The notes under the pieces were generated by a model. That model worked only from the letters and a program-made list of their open reading frames with translations, was not told where the DNA came from and searched no databases. The position numbers and the translations under genes are program-made. Source: an uncultured Treponema sp. (GTDB taxonomy: Bacteria; Spirochaetota; Spirochaetia; Treponematales; Treponemataceae). Taken from it: 6,051 nt of DNA. The DNA lies in the NCBI GenBank assembly GCA_946611835.1, contig CAMOEE010000155.1:1-6051 (forward strand). The letters run 5' to 3'. Position 1 is the stretch's first letter, and the number at the start of each line of letters is the position of its first letter. Shown here in pieces: positions 4,636-6,051 of the stretch.

Positions 4636-4731
4636 CGGGCTAGGGATTGTAGCCCCGAAGTAGCCGCAGGCTATGAGCGTGAGCGAAGGGCGGAAAGCCC
4701 GGCCTGCCGACAGGCAGGCAGCCCCCGGCTG
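4636..4731. repeat. GC-rich cluster of short hairpins after radA
   Basis: Directly after the radA stop, about 95 bp much richer in G+C than its surroundings contain consecutive perfect inverted repeats: GGGCTA/TAGCCC (4637-4655), TAGCC/GGCTA (4661-4673), GGGC/GCCC (4688-4700), GCCTGCC/GGCAGGC with a GACA loop (4702-4719) and CAGCC/GGCTG (4719-4731). This looks like an interspersed palindromic (REP/BIME-like) element rather than part of the gene. It has no coding potential that I can support. Repeat status depends on finding other copies in the genome. Confidence 0.5.
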
Positions 4732-4740
4732 TTAACTTTT
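4719..4740 (+). terminator. Possible weak terminator of radA
   Basis: The last hairpin of the cluster, CAGCC-CCC-GGCTG, is followed by TTAACTTTT. The stem is only 5 bp and the T-tract is interrupted. It shares one base with the GCCTGCC/GGCAGGC stem, and together they could stop transcription before the promoter at 4759. Confidence 0.35.
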
Positions 4741-4758
4741 CATCTTCTTCTGTTTCTA

Positions 4759-4787
4759 TTGACCGAAGCAGAGAATGTTCTTACAAT
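4759..4787 (+). promoter_or_regulatory. Sigma-70-type promoter of the 171-aa gene
   Basis: TTGACC (4759-4764, -35), a 17-bp spacer and TACAAT (4782-4787, -10) lie just upstream of the ATG at 4797. The -10 box ends 9 nt before the ATG, so transcription should begin about 0 to 3 nt before it. No Shine-Dalgarno is present. Confidence 0.75.
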
Positions 4788-4796
4788 GTTGTTACT

Positions 4797-5312
4797 ATGG
4801 ATAGCAACGGAGCCTTGGAAAAACTTTTAAAATCTTTTGAGAGTTATTACAACATAAATACCTCGGAAGTTGAGGCTCCTTTTGCCGCCGAAGCTATTTT
4901 CAATTCCCACAACGAACAGTATTTTCTTGTTCATGCCGCAAAGCTTGCGGACATCGATTCAAACGAGTTTGTTTTCTTTTATTCCCACCATAACCATAAG
5001 CCGGACTCTTGCGATGAGGCTCTTTCAGCCGAAAAAGTCTCGGAAGTGACCCGAATCGCATGGGAGCGGGGGCTTTCAAGAGTCAATCCTTATTACGGAC
5101 ACCGCAATTCTGATGTCACGGTAATCTTTCTTTCCGATAAAATTTCCGACGAATCCTTCAAAAAAATCAAAAAGCTTAATCTTTACAAATCATATAAATT
5201 CGGTCTTTATGGCTGGTCTGGTTTCAGGGCATTAGCTTACGAAACTTCGACAGGTCGTGCCGTGACAAACCGCCGTGGCTCAGACTTGAAAAAGCTAGTG
5301 GCTTCGCTATAA
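4797..5312 (+). CDS. Uncharacterised 171-aa cytoplasmic protein
   Basis: Soluble protein with no signal peptide, membrane span or metal-binding cysteine pattern. The C-terminal part is the most family-like: KLNLYKSYKFGLYGWSGFRA (125-144) followed by TGRAVTNRRGSDLKK. The middle has VHAAKLADIDSNEFVFFYSH (46-65) and SDVTVIFLSDKIS (104-116). The pattern of KAKL-x-E/D-x-EFVFF, a mid-protein strand ending in a D, and YKF-x-L-x-GW...NR-x-G-x-x-L/MKK resembles small uncharacterised clostridial proteins that I recall as DUF8052-like. This is from memory and unconfirmed. No enzymatic motif is evident. It has a consensus-like promoter and a leaderless start. The cstA Shine-Dalgarno lies 27 nt beyond its stop, so some co-transcription with the transporter is likely. 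Confidence 0.85.
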   Translation: MDSNGALEKLLKSFESYYNINTSEVEAPFAAEAIFNSHNEQYFLVHAAKLADIDSNEFVFFYSHHNHKPDSCDEALSAEKVSEVTRIAWERGLSRVNPYYGHRNSDVTVIFLSDKISDESFKKIKKLNLYKSYKFGLYGWSGFRALAYETSTGRAVTNRRGSDLKKLVASL

Positions 5313-5313
5313 A
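5286..5313 (+). promoter_or_regulatory. Candidate cstA promoter inside the end of the upstream gene
   Basis: TTGAAA (5286-5291), a 16-bp spacer and TATAAA (5308-5313) match consensus at five of six positions in the -10 box and four of six in the -35 box. They overlap the last codons and stop of the 171-aa gene. The predicted start is around 5320, at the foot of the hairpin that opens the cstA leader. Confidence 0.55.
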
Positions 5314-5318
5314 AAAAG

Positions 5319-5339
5319 TTTCCGCTTCCGCAGTGGAAA
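5319..5339 (+). promoter_or_regulatory. 5' hairpin of the cstA leader
   Basis: TTTCCGCT pairs with AGTGGAAA (8 bp including one G-T pair) around the loop TCCGC, immediately before the Shine-Dalgarno AAGGAG (5340-5345). If the promoter at 5286-5313 is used, this stem is the extreme 5' end of the mRNA and could protect it or modulate ribosome access. On the minus strand it is followed by CTTTTTTT and would resemble a terminator, but no minus-strand gene needs one here. Confidence 0.5.
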
Positions 5340-5353
5340 AAGGAGTTAAAAAA

Positions 5354-6051
5354 ATGACAGCATTACTTATCATTATTGCTGCAATCGCTTTGCTCTTATG
5401 TGGCTATGTTTTCTATGGCTCATGGCTTGCAAAGCAGTGGGGTATCGACCCGTCTCGAAAAACACCTGCTGTAGAAATGGCAGATGGTGTTGATTATGTT
5501 ACCGCAAAACCTGCCGTTTTGATGGGACACCACTTTTCTTCAATCGCTGGTGCAGGCCCGATTAACGGCCCGATTCTTGCTGCAGTTTTCGGCTGGGTTC
5601 CGGTCTTCTTGTGGTGTGTAATCGGCGGTATTTTCTTCGGCGGCTTGCAGGACTTTGGTTCGCTTTTCGCTTCTGCCCGAAATGAGGGAAAATCTGTGGG
5701 TGAAATCATCAAGGCTTCAATGGGAAAGACTTCAAAGAGGCTTTTCATTATTTTCGCACTTCTCGTTTTGATTCTGGTTATCGCTTCATTCGTAAATGTC
5801 GTTGCAGGAACATTCCTTACAAAGCCGGATGCTGCCGGAAATATGGTCACGGGCTTCGTGACAAAGGCTCAGGGGCTCACAAACAACCAGACAACGGCTA
5901 TCATCTCTGTTTTGTTCATCTTCCTTGCTATCGCTTACGGTGTCCTCACAAACCGCTTCGGCGTTAAGACTTTGCCGGCAACCCTCATCGGAATCGTCGC
6001 AATCGCAGGAATCATCGTTCTTGGTTTGAACGTTGGTTTTGCTCTCAGCCG
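5354..6051 (+). CDS. cstA: Carbon starvation protein A family transporter, N-terminal part (cut by window edge)
   Basis: The first 232 codons are present and the frame is open to the right edge. The first membrane span is residues 2-22 (LLIIIAAIALLLCGYVFYG). The family hallmark GHHFSSIAGAGPINGP is at 58-73 and is followed by GGIFFGGLQDFGSL (91-104). Further spans lie at about 75-96, 128-152, 181-199 and 208-230. CstA and its relatives (BtsT/YjiY) are inner-membrane symporters shown to import peptides or pyruvate, often induced when carbon is scarce. Substrate here is not decided by sequence. ATG 5354 follows AAGGAG (5340-5345) with an 8-nt spacer. A 5' hairpin and a possible own promoter precede it. 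Whether it is the short or long form of the family cannot be seen. Confidence 0.95.
   Translation, partial: MTALLIIIAAIALLLCGYVFYGSWLAKQWGIDPSRKTPAVEMADGVDYVTAKPAVLMGHHFSSIAGAGPINGPILAAVFGWVPVFLWCVIGGIFFGGLQDFGSLFASARNEGKSVGEIIKASMGKTSKRLFIIFALLVLILVIASFVNVVAGTFLTKPDAAGNMVTGFVTKAQGLTNNQTTAIISVLFIFLAIAYGVLTNRFGVKTLPATLIGIVAIAGIIVLGLNVGFALS

Noticed and set aside
4702..4719. GCCTGCC/GGCAGGC palindrome as a CRISPR repeat or transcription-factor operator
   Set aside because: Only one copy exists, without spacer-repeat periodicity, and it sits in a row of unrelated hairpins between a stop codon and a promoter.
5319..5339. Hairpin before cstA as a minus-strand terminator
   Set aside because: It has a T-tract on the minus side, but no minus-strand gene lies to its right in the visible sequence. 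A role as the cstA leader stem fits better.
5494..5850. 118-aa minus-strand frame opposite cstA
   Set aside because: It is antisense to the hallmark GHHFSSIAGAGPINGP region of cstA and has no support as a gene.

Overview
The window reads as part of a spirochete chromosome, most likely Treponema. This is a genus-level guess from gene order and protein flavour: rpmG, tRNA-Trp, secE, nusG and rplK in a row, a CysE with a long helical N-terminus, and a NusG-domain-II membrane protein beside radA. Gene density is high and the genes look vertically inherited. There is no sign of phage, transposase, CRISPR array or a defence or biosynthetic cluster.

Left part (1-1613, minus strand): a translation/transcription/secretion operon. 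Reading leftward from a textbook promoter (TTGACA, 17 bp, TATATT at 1613-1585) come tRNA-Thr(GGT), rpmG (L33, zinc-binding form), tRNA-Trp(CCA), secE, nusG, a hairpin-plus-U-tract terminator, a gene-free leader and the 5' part of rplK (L11). secE and nusG are nearly contiguous and probably translationally coupled. Hairpins lie between the tRNA-Trp and its neighbours on both sides, where the mixed tRNA/mRNA transcript must be cut or attenuated.

Middle (1614-2898): cysE runs rightward and is followed by 372 bp without a convincing protein gene. That gap holds a 93-bp nested palindrome at the cysE 3' end. It also holds a minus-strand unit with its own strong promoter (TTGACA, 17 bp, TATATT at 2802-2774) and an intrinsic terminator about 95 nt downstream. 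I read this unit as a candidate small non-coding RNA, the most interesting item in the window.

Right part (2899-6051, plus strand): a small membrane-anchored NusG-domain-II protein and radA (DNA recombination/repair) form a likely operon. A GC-rich cluster of short hairpins follows radA. Then come an unrecognised 171-aa protein and the 5' part of cstA (peptide/pyruvate transporter), which seems to have its own promoter inside the end of the preceding gene.

A pattern runs through the window. Genes within operons and the ribosomal genes have clear Shine-Dalgarno sequences (rplK, nusG, secE, rpmG, radA, cstA). The three plus-strand genes that begin transcription units (cysE, the NusG-II gene and the 171-aa gene) have none. 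Each has a plausible -10 element so close to the ATG that the mRNA would be leaderless or nearly so.
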